Positions 1-13,100 of a stretch of DNA of 64,000 bases are shown in pieces. Source of the DNA: Parelaphostrongylus tenuis (lineage: Eukaryota > Nematoda > Chromadorea > Rhabditida > Metastrongylidae). Under the pieces are notes generated by a model that saw nothing but the letters and a program-made list of their open reading frames with translations, made no database searches and was not told the DNA's origin. Positions within the stretch are counted from its first letter, which is position 1. Each line of letters opens with the position of its first letter. The stretch is taken from assembly GCA_019055375.1 (NCBI GenBank), contig JAHQIW010000621.1:1-64000 (forward strand). Direction: 5' to 3'. The position numbers and the translations under genes are program-made.

Positions 1-118
1 TGTTATTGTAAAGGCCAGTGATGCAACCAGTCACCTAAAACGATGCTTGATGAAGACGCATTGTGCATCCCTTAGGGATTATCGGACAACGCCAAGAGTT
101 CTTTGATCTTTCAGGTAG
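1..118 (+). repeat. SINE-A copy, 3' part only (cut by window edge)
   Basis: Matches the 3' half of the roughly 300-base tRNA-headed repeat found many times in this window: the stretch corresponding to 'cattgtaaaggcca', then the 'gcatcccttaggga' block and the 'caacgccaagag' end. The tRNA-like head would lie left of the window. It probably sits in an intron of the TatD gene that follows. Confidence 0.8.
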
Positions 119-484
119 CAGAAAATAAATTGGTCCCTAGCCTTCACACATAGGTATTTCAACTTTATCGAAATATCGCTAACAAGACACAGTGTTCCTG
201 ATGTACGCTTCTGATGTTCATAGACTGTTTTACTTCTGTTCCCTTTGTCATCGACGCTCTATCTTTAGTGGCGAAACGAATGATTAGTCGAATGATTTTT
301 AGAGGTCCCTCGAATTCTACGCTTTCTATTATTGGAAAACTGACACGATTAGAACCCAGATTTCAAAGATAATGAGATCTGGATTACGATGCTCAGTCAT
401 TCGTTTCTAATTGTGTGGAAATTCTTTTCCTTTGTACACTTGTTTGAAGCTTCGTGATCTTGATAAATTCTAACCTCGCTTCAG

Positions 485-1112
485 GACCGTTCATTCTCGC
501 GCTGCTTCAATGGATACCATTGAATTCCTGAAGCGGAATAACGCCAGCCGTGTAGTACTCCACGCCTTCAATGGTTCACTGGAGGAAGCTCTATGCGGTT
601 TACAAGCTGGATTCTTCTTCTCCATCCCCCCATCGTTTACTACTGGTGACCATGTACGTATAAAATGTGGAAATTTTGCCTACATAATTCTGCAGTATTT
701 ATATAAAATTTTCTAAAACACATCAGATAGTGTTTGAACAGGTGTTTTCTTCACAGAACTTCAAAGTTCTTCGAAGTTATTCGAATTCGAAAGAATGTAT
801 GTACGGCCGTATTGTGATAACATAAGTTCCTACTTACATTCAGAAACGTTTTCTGGTCGACGTCGTTCCTATAGATCAATTAATGTTGGAAACGGATTCT
901 CCAGTGTTGGGTCCAGTTAGAGGTGAACGAAATGAACCTGCTAATCTCAGCTTATGCGCGGAATTCATTGCCAAAGTAAGTTTATGCACTTTTATTGCTG
1001 AAAGCAAGCTCAATCGTCCCTAAATTTGCAGGTAAAAAATATATCTCTGCACGAAGTAATGTCAACGACATCTGAAAATGCTGAGAGACTGCTCAATATT
1101 AAGAGCATATGA
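485..1112 (+). CDS. TatD-family metal-dependent nuclease, TATDN3 type (5' partial)
   Basis: C-terminal 126 or so residues of a TatD-type hydrolase, a TIM-barrel, divalent-metal-dependent family with DNA exonuclease members. Exons by splice signals: 485-653, 844-975, 1032-1112, with phases that join cleanly and a TGA stop. Visible motifs are HSRA just before the Met at 510 (metal ligand His), VVLHAFNGS, AGFFFSIPPS (a TATDN3 hallmark) and LETDSPVLGP with the catalytic Asp. The order and spacing match animal TATDN3 better than TATDN1/2. The exon at 485 starts in mid codon after 'cttcag', so the Met at 510 is internal and at least one earlier exon lies left of the window, beyond the SINE at 1-118. 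The gene ends 74 bases from the stop of the opposing transporter gene. An AATAAA follows the stop. Family assignment is firm; exact substrate is not known. Confidence 0.88.
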
Positions 1113-1123
1113 GTAAACTTACG

Positions 1124-1129
1124 AATAAA
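1124..1129 (+). promoter_or_regulatory. Polyadenylation signal of the TatD gene
   Basis: AATAAA begins 12 bases after the TGA stop, the only such hexamer in the short gap before the opposing transporter gene. Cleavage 10-20 bases downstream would leave the 3' UTR shorter than 40 bases. Confidence 0.6.
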
Positions 1130-1186
1130 TTTGATCAACAATCTGTCTTAACGGCAAGCTATGGCAAACGAGATAAGCAGTACATG

Positions 1187-4100
1187 TCAGAACTGCTCGA
1201 TAAACGAGGAACTGGAAACCGATTTTGGTGGAAGAGTTACGGTACAATGAAGAAGAAAAGTTAATAGAAGTGAACACGTCATAAAACAACCCATGATCAT
1301 GAAGACCATTTCGTATCCGAACACTGGCAGTGCGAATTGCGAAAGTAGAGCCGCCATTATGCCGGCCACCGGCTAGAAATTGTAAACGAAGTATTAAGAT
1401 TATTTATCTCGTTTGGAAACTTTATTGCATCACACACTGTTTATATAACTTTCATTTTCATGTTCAAATTGCATTCACAGTGGAACCAAGCATATAATCC
1501 CATCTTCCACATATGTGGATCTCGATCTGACTACTCGCATAGGTAAGTATTCGGTGTACTCCAATTCTTTGCTGTTAAGAAATGACTCTAGCTTTTCAAA
1601 TGAACAGGGGAGCGCTTTAGCTATGTGTTATGCAGAATAGCAAGGAGAATCGATTCTATCAGCATTCTACAGAACTCAGAATGCATCCCTAATTAAGCAT
1701 CAGCTAATGATGGACGTGAAATATTCGAAGGCTTTTGTCGAGGATGAATGCTAGGAGACAAATCGAATACAAGAAGTGTTGGGATCCGTACAATGTATGG
1801 TGAAGACTGGTCACGTAAAAATTATGTGATCGACTCTTCCCAGGACCAACTGTTGACTAACTTCGGCATTGAATGAAATATTCCGTGACTTTCTTTGTTT
1901 CAGCACAGACGAGGTTTTTGAAAAAGTTTATTTGGTACAAAGTAGTACAATAGAAATCGTATCCGTGGCTCACGTTCTCGCAGTCTTGCCTTCCTCAGAG
2001 CCTGACTGTTTTGTTGTTATGGTGTACACTATATATGTAGATCAGCTGCACTGAGTCTTACATGGACGAGGTGTGTCACACACTATACGATCTCTATTGT
2101 ACTACTATGTGCAAAATAAACTTGTATCAAAAACCTCATGTGCGCTGAAGCAAAGAGAATCACGGATCGAAACTCTTCCGTATAAACACGTCTTTATGTG
2201 AATTTTATCTTCCACAGAGACGATATCAACGCTTGAAGTGGAGTGACTGTGATGCATGAAGTTGGCGGTGTGACTTCTTCAACAGATCAGTCTAGCGTGT
2301 ACACTTCGAGAAAGTTTGATAAGTTAGGCTTAGGGGCGACGAGCCTCATGTGCTTAGCCCGACGACACATCCTTTATTATCTTCATGCCAAAACGGTAAA
2401 AACAGATGACCCTCATCTGAAAGCACTAATGCAATTAGTGCATTTCGTCTACAGAGCCCAATTGTACCAGTAACACGGACTAATAAAGATTTGTTGATGC
2501 CCACTCATGAGTATACAAGATTATCGGAAATGTGATGAAGAAGACTCTACGTTCAACATCAATGCACAGTTGCATGCCTCACGTCAAAACGGGGGAATAT
2601 TAGTCCTGTCACTAAGATTCCTCATCCATGAACAGCTGAGAGTGAAAGTGATAAAAACGCTTCGAATTGTTGCTATCGTGAAGGAGACCCAGTCGTGGTG
2701 AAATCTGTCTACCCTTCGATTCATGGAGAGTAGCAAAAGTGATAAAGGTTGTGGCACAATTATTTTCACGACCTCTGCGAAGCTTACCCAATTAGAAATT
2801 CAGCAGTCAGATAGAGCCTATTGTTGGTAGTTTGGAGAGTCTTCATAGTCTGGAACACCTGCTGCTGGTTTCAAGTTTACTGGTGCTTCAGGGTGTATTA
2901 TTGCTTCATCATCATCTATCCTGTCAAATTTCTTTGCAATTTTAATTAGCAAAAAAAAATCTATTCTTACCAAGGAACATTGTACGCAGCCGTAAATGAC
3001 ACCAAAGTTGGTGCTACCAAAATATCTATTCGTGATATAGGGAAATAGCGAGAATGTTCCACCAATGCAGGTGAACATGGCACAAATCTGAAATCTGCAC
3101 CTATAACACAGGTGACTATGTTATATATTATGTCATGACAGTTATTACGCGACATTACAGCATCTATGCAACTTACTATCCATAAAACTATGAATGCTAG
3201 CTGCCACAGCTCTCGTTGATCTCGTCACAGTTTCAGATCTGCTTCCTAAGAACATTGTCTGCTTAGTTTTCTGGTCGTTAATTTGGACTTAGCATGGCTT
3301 CGCTTCATTGGAAATCTTGCCTTTTAACACTCAAGCGTTTTTCTTCTTATCGAATATTTATTTGTATGTTTGCCATTTGTAATGCTGTTTAGGGTTTCTA
3401 AGCCACTGGAAATCATTTTTGTAAAGCCAAACTCACCGTAATTAGAAAGGCTACTTGACTATTGGTCTGACGAATAGCCGGCAAGAGCCACACGAGCGAT
3501 GCACCCATTGTACAGACTATAGTCATAGAGAATTGGTAGGATGTCTGCAATGAAACAATTACAGATATGAGTGAAAGAGTGGAAAAAATAAAGAAAAAAA
3601 AAAGGTCGTTAAGAGACGTAGCACTGATTGTATAGAGCCGTTACATGTTATTCTGATTTCGTTTTAGTTATGCTAATGGATCTGCAACCCTTACTATTTC
3701 AGTGATATTTTCGATATTTTCCTAAACTGATACATAAAGTCAGTGTTTGCTAATTTAAATGTTCGGAATGCTTAATTAAGAAGTGCGTAAAACTTTATGA
3801 TAAATAAAGGGACCCGCTTACAAAGAAAAGTCTCTTTCGTCTTTTCATCACCTTCCCCAATTTCGCTCACTATAACTCTGATATAAACATTCGCCTTGAT
3901 AACATACTTTATCAGCGATAGCTCCCCATATAACTCGACTGCACGCGTTGAATACGGAAGCCAATGAGCCGACAAAAGAAAGGAACAAATCATTGTGGAT
4001 GTATTGTTGTCCATAGGCCTGGAATGTTGTATGAGATTTCTGCTTTGAATAATTCTGAGCGGTTATCGCACGCTAATGCAAAAGATTCACAAGTTATATC

Positions 4101-7100
4101 TTACATTGCTTCCACAGAAAAGGCCTACTAGTGCGCAGTTACTCATCATTTACGAAAGCACAAATTGGACTGTACAGTTATTTTCATCGTCGCAGAATGT
4201 CGTATAAAAAACGGAGCGTTTCTAGCACTACAAGAAGATCTCGTGCATTTGAGGTTGATAGCTGGATTATCGTTTTAAGTCAACCAGATTTCCAAAGCCT
4301 TCACTTCGACGATTCGGTGGCGAATTCTACCGTGACGTATCAAAAAAATCAAATCTTTAATTTACAAGCAATTCTCTGGAAATGGAACGCGATTGTGCAT
4401 TCGAACGAGAGTAACTATTACGCAGAAAAATTTTGAAGCACAATTCGTTCGACGTTAACAAATATGCGAAGAACGCATCATGCTTTCGATTTCATGAAGC
4501 ATCGTAGAAGTATGCTCGATCTAAACAGTGGCTTTTGATGGCATGCCGATATGTTATGTCAGTGTTTTTCATTCTTTTAAAAAAACTCTATTGTGTTTCA
4601 AATATTCCGCAGGACTTGAAAGATTAGTGAGCGCGAGGCTTAGGATCGAACTAGCGACCAACTTGATCTGTGTTGTAGGTCGCGTCTACAAATACACCAC
4701 ACGTGTGCTTTATGGATAGTAACAACGAAAACGATATGATAATTGAACTTGACTTCTTACCTTATACAAACCACTAACTAGCTGAACCCATAAACTATTA
4801 CAAGTTAAGGAGATGAATAGAATCCAAAACATGGTTGACTTCAGTTCAGTGACGGTGGACTTTTTCGTGTTCTCCATGCTTAGTATGTCATTTCCCACAG
4901 TGGGTTGCTGAATATCCGATATTGTCTTTCTCATTTCATTGTGATAATGGTAGTCGCTTATAAGCGAACCTCTATCGGTTCTCCTACAAAAAGTAGTCCG
5001 ACCAACTGTAGCAATACGAATAGCACTGCCATCACGATAAATACTTGCGGGACCTGAACTAACATTTCAAATAAATTTAAATCCCGACATTCAAAAGTTC
5101 AAATCAAATCTACCATATTCAGAAGTAATATATAGACAGAAACGATCATAACACTTTACTGAGATCTACATGCCTACTTACGTGTTTTGAGAAACCCTAA
5201 ACTTGATTGTTTCTTTGGCTTTCTGGTCTATTGTGGCTTTGAGATAATAGAAAAGTGTCCGTCGTAGTCAGTCGCGGGTCATTATGGCTCTTTTCCAGTT
5301 TGACGTTTTTCCATTTTTGGACTAGTATGAATACAAAAGACTATGAAGAATATTACTGAGGCCATATAGTGAAATAAATCAACTTTTTGGTTATGATTGA
5401 CCTTGTTGGAAGTCAGCCGTAATTCCGCTGTCCATCGTCACTCGACATCATCTTTTTCGAGGTGAATAAATAAATAAAGTCGAAAAAAGGAAAAAGTCGT
5501 TGAAGACAGAAAATATTTCCATTATTCGAATGTGGATTGAACTTGCTCAAACAATAAATCTCCTGAATTTTCATGTTACGATATAAAAATTGCGTAAAAT
5601 TTTTCTAAAAGTCATACTAGCTTAACATTTGTTCAAACTTAAGTTTTCAAATGGACCAAAAATTAAATAAATTTTTCAAAATCGAAGGAAGCTGGCACCC
5701 CACATTCATAAGAAAATTCGACTTGTTCAATTGCGCTTTTGCTCATGATATAGACTTTAATCCACGAAAATGTGAAAAAGAAGTTTCATGTGCTCCAAAT
5801 AATCAGAATTTTACCGTGGAACAAAATTAGAATTGAAAGTTCGATTTCTCTAAAGGAAAACAAAATTCTGACATTTTATTGTACATAATCGGTAGTGATT
5901 TCGGATAACTTCAAAGCGTAATATGAAATATAGGAATTTTCCATCTCTGTACAAAACCGGCTGGTAATTCCAGCGTTTCTTTCACACATGAAATTTTCTA
6001 AAACGATGAATATTTTTGTGTTCTTTTACTCATAATCCATTTTTATTACACGAAATGTACGATATAAGATAAATACTCTGTTAAGTATTCCTACAGCTAA
6101 GAAGAATTCCCACCAGCATAATCAGGTTGTGATTCTAGAGTTCTCATCATTAGATGAGAACCACTTCGTCAACATAACGATTGTACTCAACACTTCTATA
6201 GATCGCATCCAGTGTATAGAATTCTTTCCATGTTAACCAAACAATCGAAAAGTCTTTCGTATCGTCAATTAACATCGAATACTCGCTCATGTTTACATAG
6301 AGTTGATGTGGTGAAGAAATGAGACCTTGACACTATGTAAAGAATAATTTGACGATGTTGGTCTACTACGCAAAATTATGAACGTCATTTTCCGGTTTCT
6401 TTTGGTAAGTTCTGCGCCGAGCTGATTCAGAAGCACTGCCCAAGTAAACATGAGCGTTATACCTCTAGAATTATTTATTGAAATAAAGATGAAGAAGAGA
6501 GAGTTTTCTACATTGAAATGATAGCAGTATATAAATCAAAGTAATTTTATGTCGAAAATAAAACGTCTCGGTCATAAAAAACAAAATTAATGATTGAATC
6601 CGCTTTGCCTTGTTATCACCTGATTACTATATCAGTATTAATTAGCAATAATAAAAATAATCTAACGAAAGCAAGCGATTGCTCGCAACTTCTGTCGTTT
6701 TGAATCACTGGAATATTCCATCATCTTTAGTTAGATTTTTCTTAATCAAAAAATATGTAAGACCTTTCTTGGTTGAGCTTATCTCCTTCCACCTAATACA
6801 TCTGATAAACTCGTCTGCATTACTTGTTACTGACCTTCTCCAGAAGGTCTTCCTGTACAAAGAAACCAGCGCTGTTCACTCTGTAGTTATGTGGATTGAT
6901 AAACGCTGTTTGTAGAGGTGAAAGAATGAATGCACCACAACCATATCCTCCCACTATCATACCACCGGCCAAGCCAACGTTCTCTGGAAACCACTGAAAA
7001 TACCCCATATGCTAACAAACACAGTCTTACAAAAAAAGCAATAGAAATGAAAAAAGAGTAATTTGGATCAGTAGACGAAGAAGAAACAATCCTGAAAAGA

Positions 7101-10100
7101 TCCCGCCACCAATATCAGGCGAGGTGTTGATCATGGCCAATCATCAAGAAAAGAATATTCTCTTGCTTGCAATATTCTAATAGTGACGAACAAACAAAAC
7201 TTCACTATACTCAACACAATAAAAATGTGCAATTGATTAGACTCTACATCTGAAATACATTAAAACGGATGCTTACAGGTGGACTTTACTTACTCGTTGA
7301 GCTGTAGTTAGTATAGCACTATAGGCTATGCTTCCGCCCATACTTGCGATAATTCCCATTGTAATTAGAACCGCAGTGAATGAGTGCTGAATTGAGATGG
7401 ACGTCATGGCTATACCTGCCCTGAAAACAAACGCTTTTAATCAAAGCAGGTATTTCCACTAAGAATCTAGTTTTCCACCTTTCATGATTCTTATAACTGT
7501 AAAGTAGTTCAAAAACACGATTGATCCGTCTACAGCGTAATAGACACTAGTGTCCTTTGCTTCACACGTAGTCGTTGGTTCGATTCAGCGCCAAGTACCA
7601 AAAGCTCTAATTATCATCACCCCTTATAGTAATGTGACAGAGTCTCTAAATTTTACACCTTTCGAGAAGTATTTTTGCCATATTCTTGCAGTTTCAATAT
7701 CGTGTTCGCGCATAGCCTTTCGCACCACGTGAATAAAGTTTGAATTTGCTCTCGTAAAAACAGCCTTATCATTATGTAAAATTTCAATAAAGCTATATAT
7801 TGATGACTTAAACTTTCGGAGGACTAAAAAAATGACGATATAAATGTGAAACATCTTCGAGCGATATAAACAAGTTCTTTTAGTACGTATACGAGTGTCG
7901 TGTCAGACTAGAGTTCTACATAAAGTTTGCTCAAGGGATGCCCAATATAAATACTAAGCTGCGAAGGAGAGGGTGAAAAATTGTGCGTTTATAGCTTACA
8001 TTGAGTAGGTTTTCTTGGAATAATTAGAAAAATTCACGCCGTCCTCCATGGGAAGACAGACCCCTGATTTCTAAACAATTTGCCGCTATTCCTGTTATAG
8101 AAAGCAGTGCAAGTGCTTCAAAATGAGTGAATATGTTAGAGCCACCTGCAAACGAGTCTATATGCGTTCTTTATGGCAGAATCGTGCAACCAGCCGTAAT
8201 GAAAGGGTCCATAAAAGCTAGGCTGTGAATCTCAAATCACCGTAATCCAATCTAGAGCAATCAGCTAGTGACGGAGGTTGCCTTCTGTGACAACAACATG
8301 AACATTATTAGTTTATTAAACACCTGTTACTGCTCTCTACCCAAGTACACCATTTTTGATAATTTCCAAGTTGATGAAGAACTAGAGACCGTTTGTTACT
8401 TAATAAACCTTTAGTCTTCGACCTATAAACCGAACCAATAAATTTCTTTACTAGCCCTCAATCCTTGATTCGTATAGCACCAACTTCAAGGTACAATTCC
8501 ATTTTCTCTGTCATCGATCCTCAAGATGTCACCGAATTGTGGTCAGAAAACGCATAGATATCCAGGTGTAGTTCGTTGAAAGAGATTAGCGCCAAGAAGA
8601 TCTTCTTATTTCCATCATACCACTACTGGTATAACATTGAGGCAAATCGATAGCACAGAGAGAGCATTGGAATGTCTAGAAATAAGAAATTTACCAAATT
8701 GGCAAGTGTTGCTGGTTCAAATTTGAAGTGCAGCAAATGCCCTCTAACAAATTTTTCAGAATTCCAGGAAGCATATCTTTGCATTTATAATTTTCTTTTG
8801 CACTTCAAAATCCCTTCAAACTAGAGACGCACTTCGTGAAGGCAAACATTGCCCATCATAAGATTGGGTTGACAGATCTTGGGTGTGGAAGGGCCGCCGC
8901 GTAGGGATTTTTAGCGGTAGCGACAGACGAGAGCAAACAACGATCAGTGTCTCTGATTGATACCCAAATATAGTGATGAATAGAGCATTGATGGCACCTG
9001 CACATTGACATACTATGAGCAAAGAGAGACTCTGGTTGTAACAGTTTTACCAACAGCAGATAAGCATCGGGTATGACTGGTATCTTGAAATGGTCATCAT
9101 TATAGACGTAAGTCGTTCATACGCAACAATTTGTTATTTAAGCGTTGTGGGTTCGTGAACTGAACAATATATAAACTGATATGTCTTTCCAACTTTCCAG
9201 CTATTGAATACATGTTTGCTAACTTTTCAGTCTTCAATCTAGAATCAAATTCGTCTTTCAAAAATAAAGCTGACGTGCACTGAAAATTGTAGCCTGTAAT
9301 TTCTTTCCACATTGCTAATCGTTTTCGCAGCCTATGGACTTGCTGATCATCGGGAGACTGGAATTTTCCCCACTAAACTCTCTTCAAGCGACCTTTTCAA
9401 GCTTTACATCTCTTCGAAGGACTAGATCCACTGTGTCACAGCTTTTTATGGTAATTATTTTACTATTTTCGACGAGATAATAGTCTGTTGATTGGTAGCG
9501 CATAATGCTCTGTCATTAGTGAATATGTCACTTGTTGGAGGCGAAGAGATTTCTACATAGTTTTCAATCACTTAATTGCTAACTTTTTGACGAGCCCATG
9601 TGGTGGACACAATCCTCATGCACGAATATGCAGGAATACGGTCGCATGTATGTATGGGCGTAGGTAGAGTCAATACGGTATGAAAGAGAGAGGACGACTA
9701 TTCAATGAGTCATCTTTCGCCTCCGAGTAGGTGTTAGTACACTTTTGCTCTGTCTTGTTATATGTATAAAGACCCCTGTTTTATATCTCAAAACATGTCA
9801 ATAACGTACCACCTTATCACTAGGCAACTACAAATAAAAGGAGATATATGCGAGTGAACGAGCGCGTGTAGCGCAATGGTTAGAAGCGCTCTGCGTCACA
9901 TACGTGGTCGATGGTTCGATCGTGCGCTTATGGTTCACCAAGCCTTTTATCCCCCTTGGTCATGAAAGTAGGGCCAGACTTATCTGGTAGGGCAGCAGCA
10001 CTGACTTGATACATCAGTAGGCCACTGCGAATCATCGCAGGGCTAAAAATGAAGACGAATGCTTGGCTCATCCTTCGAGAAAATGATCAACGCCAAGAGA

Positions 10101-13100
10101 TCTTTCATCTTTGTCTTTGATAGTATCTAATCAGATTATGCGTTTCAAAGAAGTATGGCAAGCATGACAAAAATAAACCATCGGAATTAGGAAAATTCAA
10201 CTGAAATCGTCATTAAAACTAATTGCTTAACCTTTTAGCAATGCAGGGTTTCAAGAAAGAATGATATCTTTATGAACTTGTTTGACTAAATATATTAATA
10301 AAATGAAAGTTTGCAATATTTATGACGCAGTGAAAACTTAATTAGGTTCACGGGCAGAAAACTTAATAAACATCGTCTAGAACAAATATAGAAATAAACT
10401 GAACATAGAATTTCATTCAACGCTCAAATCGATACTGTTAGCAACCCTTCATTTTGCTTATTTCACTGATATATTTTTGTATAGAATTACTTTTTACTGT
10501 TGTTGAAAGCGTGCCTCATGTTAACGATACAACAGTAGTTTTGAAACATTAGTGTACGTTTACATAAGTTTTATTTCAAAACATTTATAAAAATTTTCAT
10601 AATTGTAAAATTTCATGAACTGCATTAAAATTTTCTGGAAGCCGAGTGGTAATGGTTTCTTCGTTATTATGGAGAAAAATAATCTGATGCACTATTCTTA
10701 TCGAAGAAAAGCTATCACAGGACTTATAAGTTTTACGAGCAGCTATATACTTTGGGTGAGTTAGTTGGAAGTGGGATTTAAATGCTGCATTGAATGCACC
10801 AAAATAGCTTTGTTTTGTAAAGCTCAGTTTGTCGTGACAGTTGGAGGAACTATGGAGTTTGCTTCCTCCTGTGATGAATCGCCGCCCAGATGCTTGTGAT
10901 AATCCGAATTAGCAAACTGCTGTCCAAAACAATCAGTGTCCCTCCTGCACAGGTAATCAGCAGCAGCAGTAAACGATAGATTAGCTTACATCACACACAG
11001 CTGGCTAATTACCATCAAAGACAGAGGCATTGCAAGCACTCCCATCATTGGCTTTTCCCACCTCCTAAGCGATAATATAGGAAGCTACCTTGCACTTTCT
11101 AGAATTCTCCAAAAACTCTGAAACTTACGTATATATCGCCGATCCAAACAGGGCAGTTCGTCGCCCGCCAAATCGTCGTTCTAGAATCCCACCGATCAAC
11201 ATGGCGAACGGCAAGCCACCTAAAAACAATTTTTTAGTTTTTCAAATACAAATTTCGAAACAATCAGATGGTTTTCATTAATCTCTTGTTTAGGAGCACT
11301 TCTCACAATTGGTAAATGGCAGGAAACAAAAGAAAGAGGAGAGACTTTAACGTTTCTACCTGATCATTCCCTTAGTGGAAATTGACTTTCGAGAACTCAG
11401 ATAAAGCTAAAGGATAAAGCTCTCGGCGCTGATCAATCCCTGAGGGATGCGCTATGCATTCGACTTCAATTTTTAACTTCGTTTGAGGTGATTGAATGCG
11501 TATCTGGCCTTTACAATGACTCGCGGTGGCCTCCCGCTGAACCGAGTCAGTGCTGCTTATCCTCCCAGATAAGTCTGAAACTTGTCTGGTACCAATTTAC
11601 CGACCCCGCAGGGATGGATGGCTTGGTGAGCCATGAGCGCGAGGTCGAACGACTGACCTCGTGTGCGACGCAGAGCACCTCTAACCACTGCGCCACATGC
11701 GCTCTACTCAGATAATTTCTCAAAATTTTGACCCAAAAATTAGTATGGCCACCTTTGATTTGTTCTCTAACACTGAAATGCTACTCAGTAGAAATGTTAT
11801 CAACCCAAACTGACCAGTGAAAAGCCTTCTATTCCCAGTTCTCCTCCTGTCCAAGTAGAAAAGTAACAGCAATTCAATTAGTATATTTGTCATTCTTTTA
11901 CAAAATTCTCAGTAAAATATGAGAGGATGGTATAAAATGCAAACTTTCACGCTTGCTCATGTAATATGTTTCTTCAGAAAACCAAGTCAACATTTATACA
12001 CTCCGTATAGCCAGTTATACTATTACACTCGTGCGGGCATTTATTTGTAGATGATGACTCGATGCTGTCTACAACCGTTGATGGAACACGTGCCTATGAA
12101 AGGAACTCGATTAAACAGCCGCGTATGACTAAGAAGTAATCCCGTACTTCTTCGCACTATTTATGGTTATCATCAGGAACGATACTTGATTCATTCATCT
12201 AAAATTCGATGATTTCTCGCAATATTTCAATGAGAACAAATAATTCTGTAGTACATATCCTTTGATGATTAAGCTATTACCACGAGGATAACAGAGAACT
12301 TTATTGCAATGATTCGTTGACGGGTGACTATCGAAACCCATCCAATATATAAGGCCATCGTAGAGGAACTTCCTTTATTCGAGCGGTTCTGAACCGTAAA
12401 GTTTTGACTATAAGGACAAGTAACGGCCACAACACGCAGTCGACTCGATTTATTGGTTAAACAAGACGAAGATATCAGAACGATGTCCAAATAATTTCTC
12501 AATATCAACCTCGGACTATTGGTCTAATCAATAGAGAAAACATTACCGAAAGTTAATACCAAAGTTGAGAGGAAGTCGTTTTCCATAGTATAATTCTGTG
12601 CTTCCAAGAATATCGCTGCTATTGTTAACTACATACCGGAGTCTCTGAAAAACAGCCTGATGCTATATGGAGGAGGAAATGAACGACGACAGTTACTGCT
12701 GGAAGTCTCAACTAATTTAAGGACACGGCCGATAATAGAACTATACAATGTTGATTAACCAAGAAGATTTGAGTCATTACCATACTCATTCCAGTCTAAT
12801 AGATTGCTAAAGAAGTCGATACGCACTTGGTAGAAACGATTCAATATCTTTTTTAAAAAAATTCAGCTTTCATAGCTACGTCATCTGCGGGCTAGTTTAG
12901 CTTAACAGAAAGAATGAAAGATTTGGATTAAGCCAAGAGTTTATTCGCACCCAAGAACAAAATCATCGCAAATGGTCCCGAACGTCTATTCTGCGTGGCC
13001 AAAAAAAAAAATACTTATCTTGCAATCATGAATAAGTAGAAAATCAAACGAATAGGTTAAACACATTAGCAAAATCGGTTGGAGTTGTGCTTTGTTTGAG

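Noticed and set aside
4131..4436. 101-codon plus-strand ORF
   Set aside because: Lies in an MFS intron, has no domain and no splice support.
10961..11020. An extra MFS exon (RWEKPMMGVLAMP) between exons 3 and 4
   Set aside because: Borders are plausible but it ends in phase 0 while exon 4 needs phase 2; joining exon 3 directly to exon 4 gives the expected protein.
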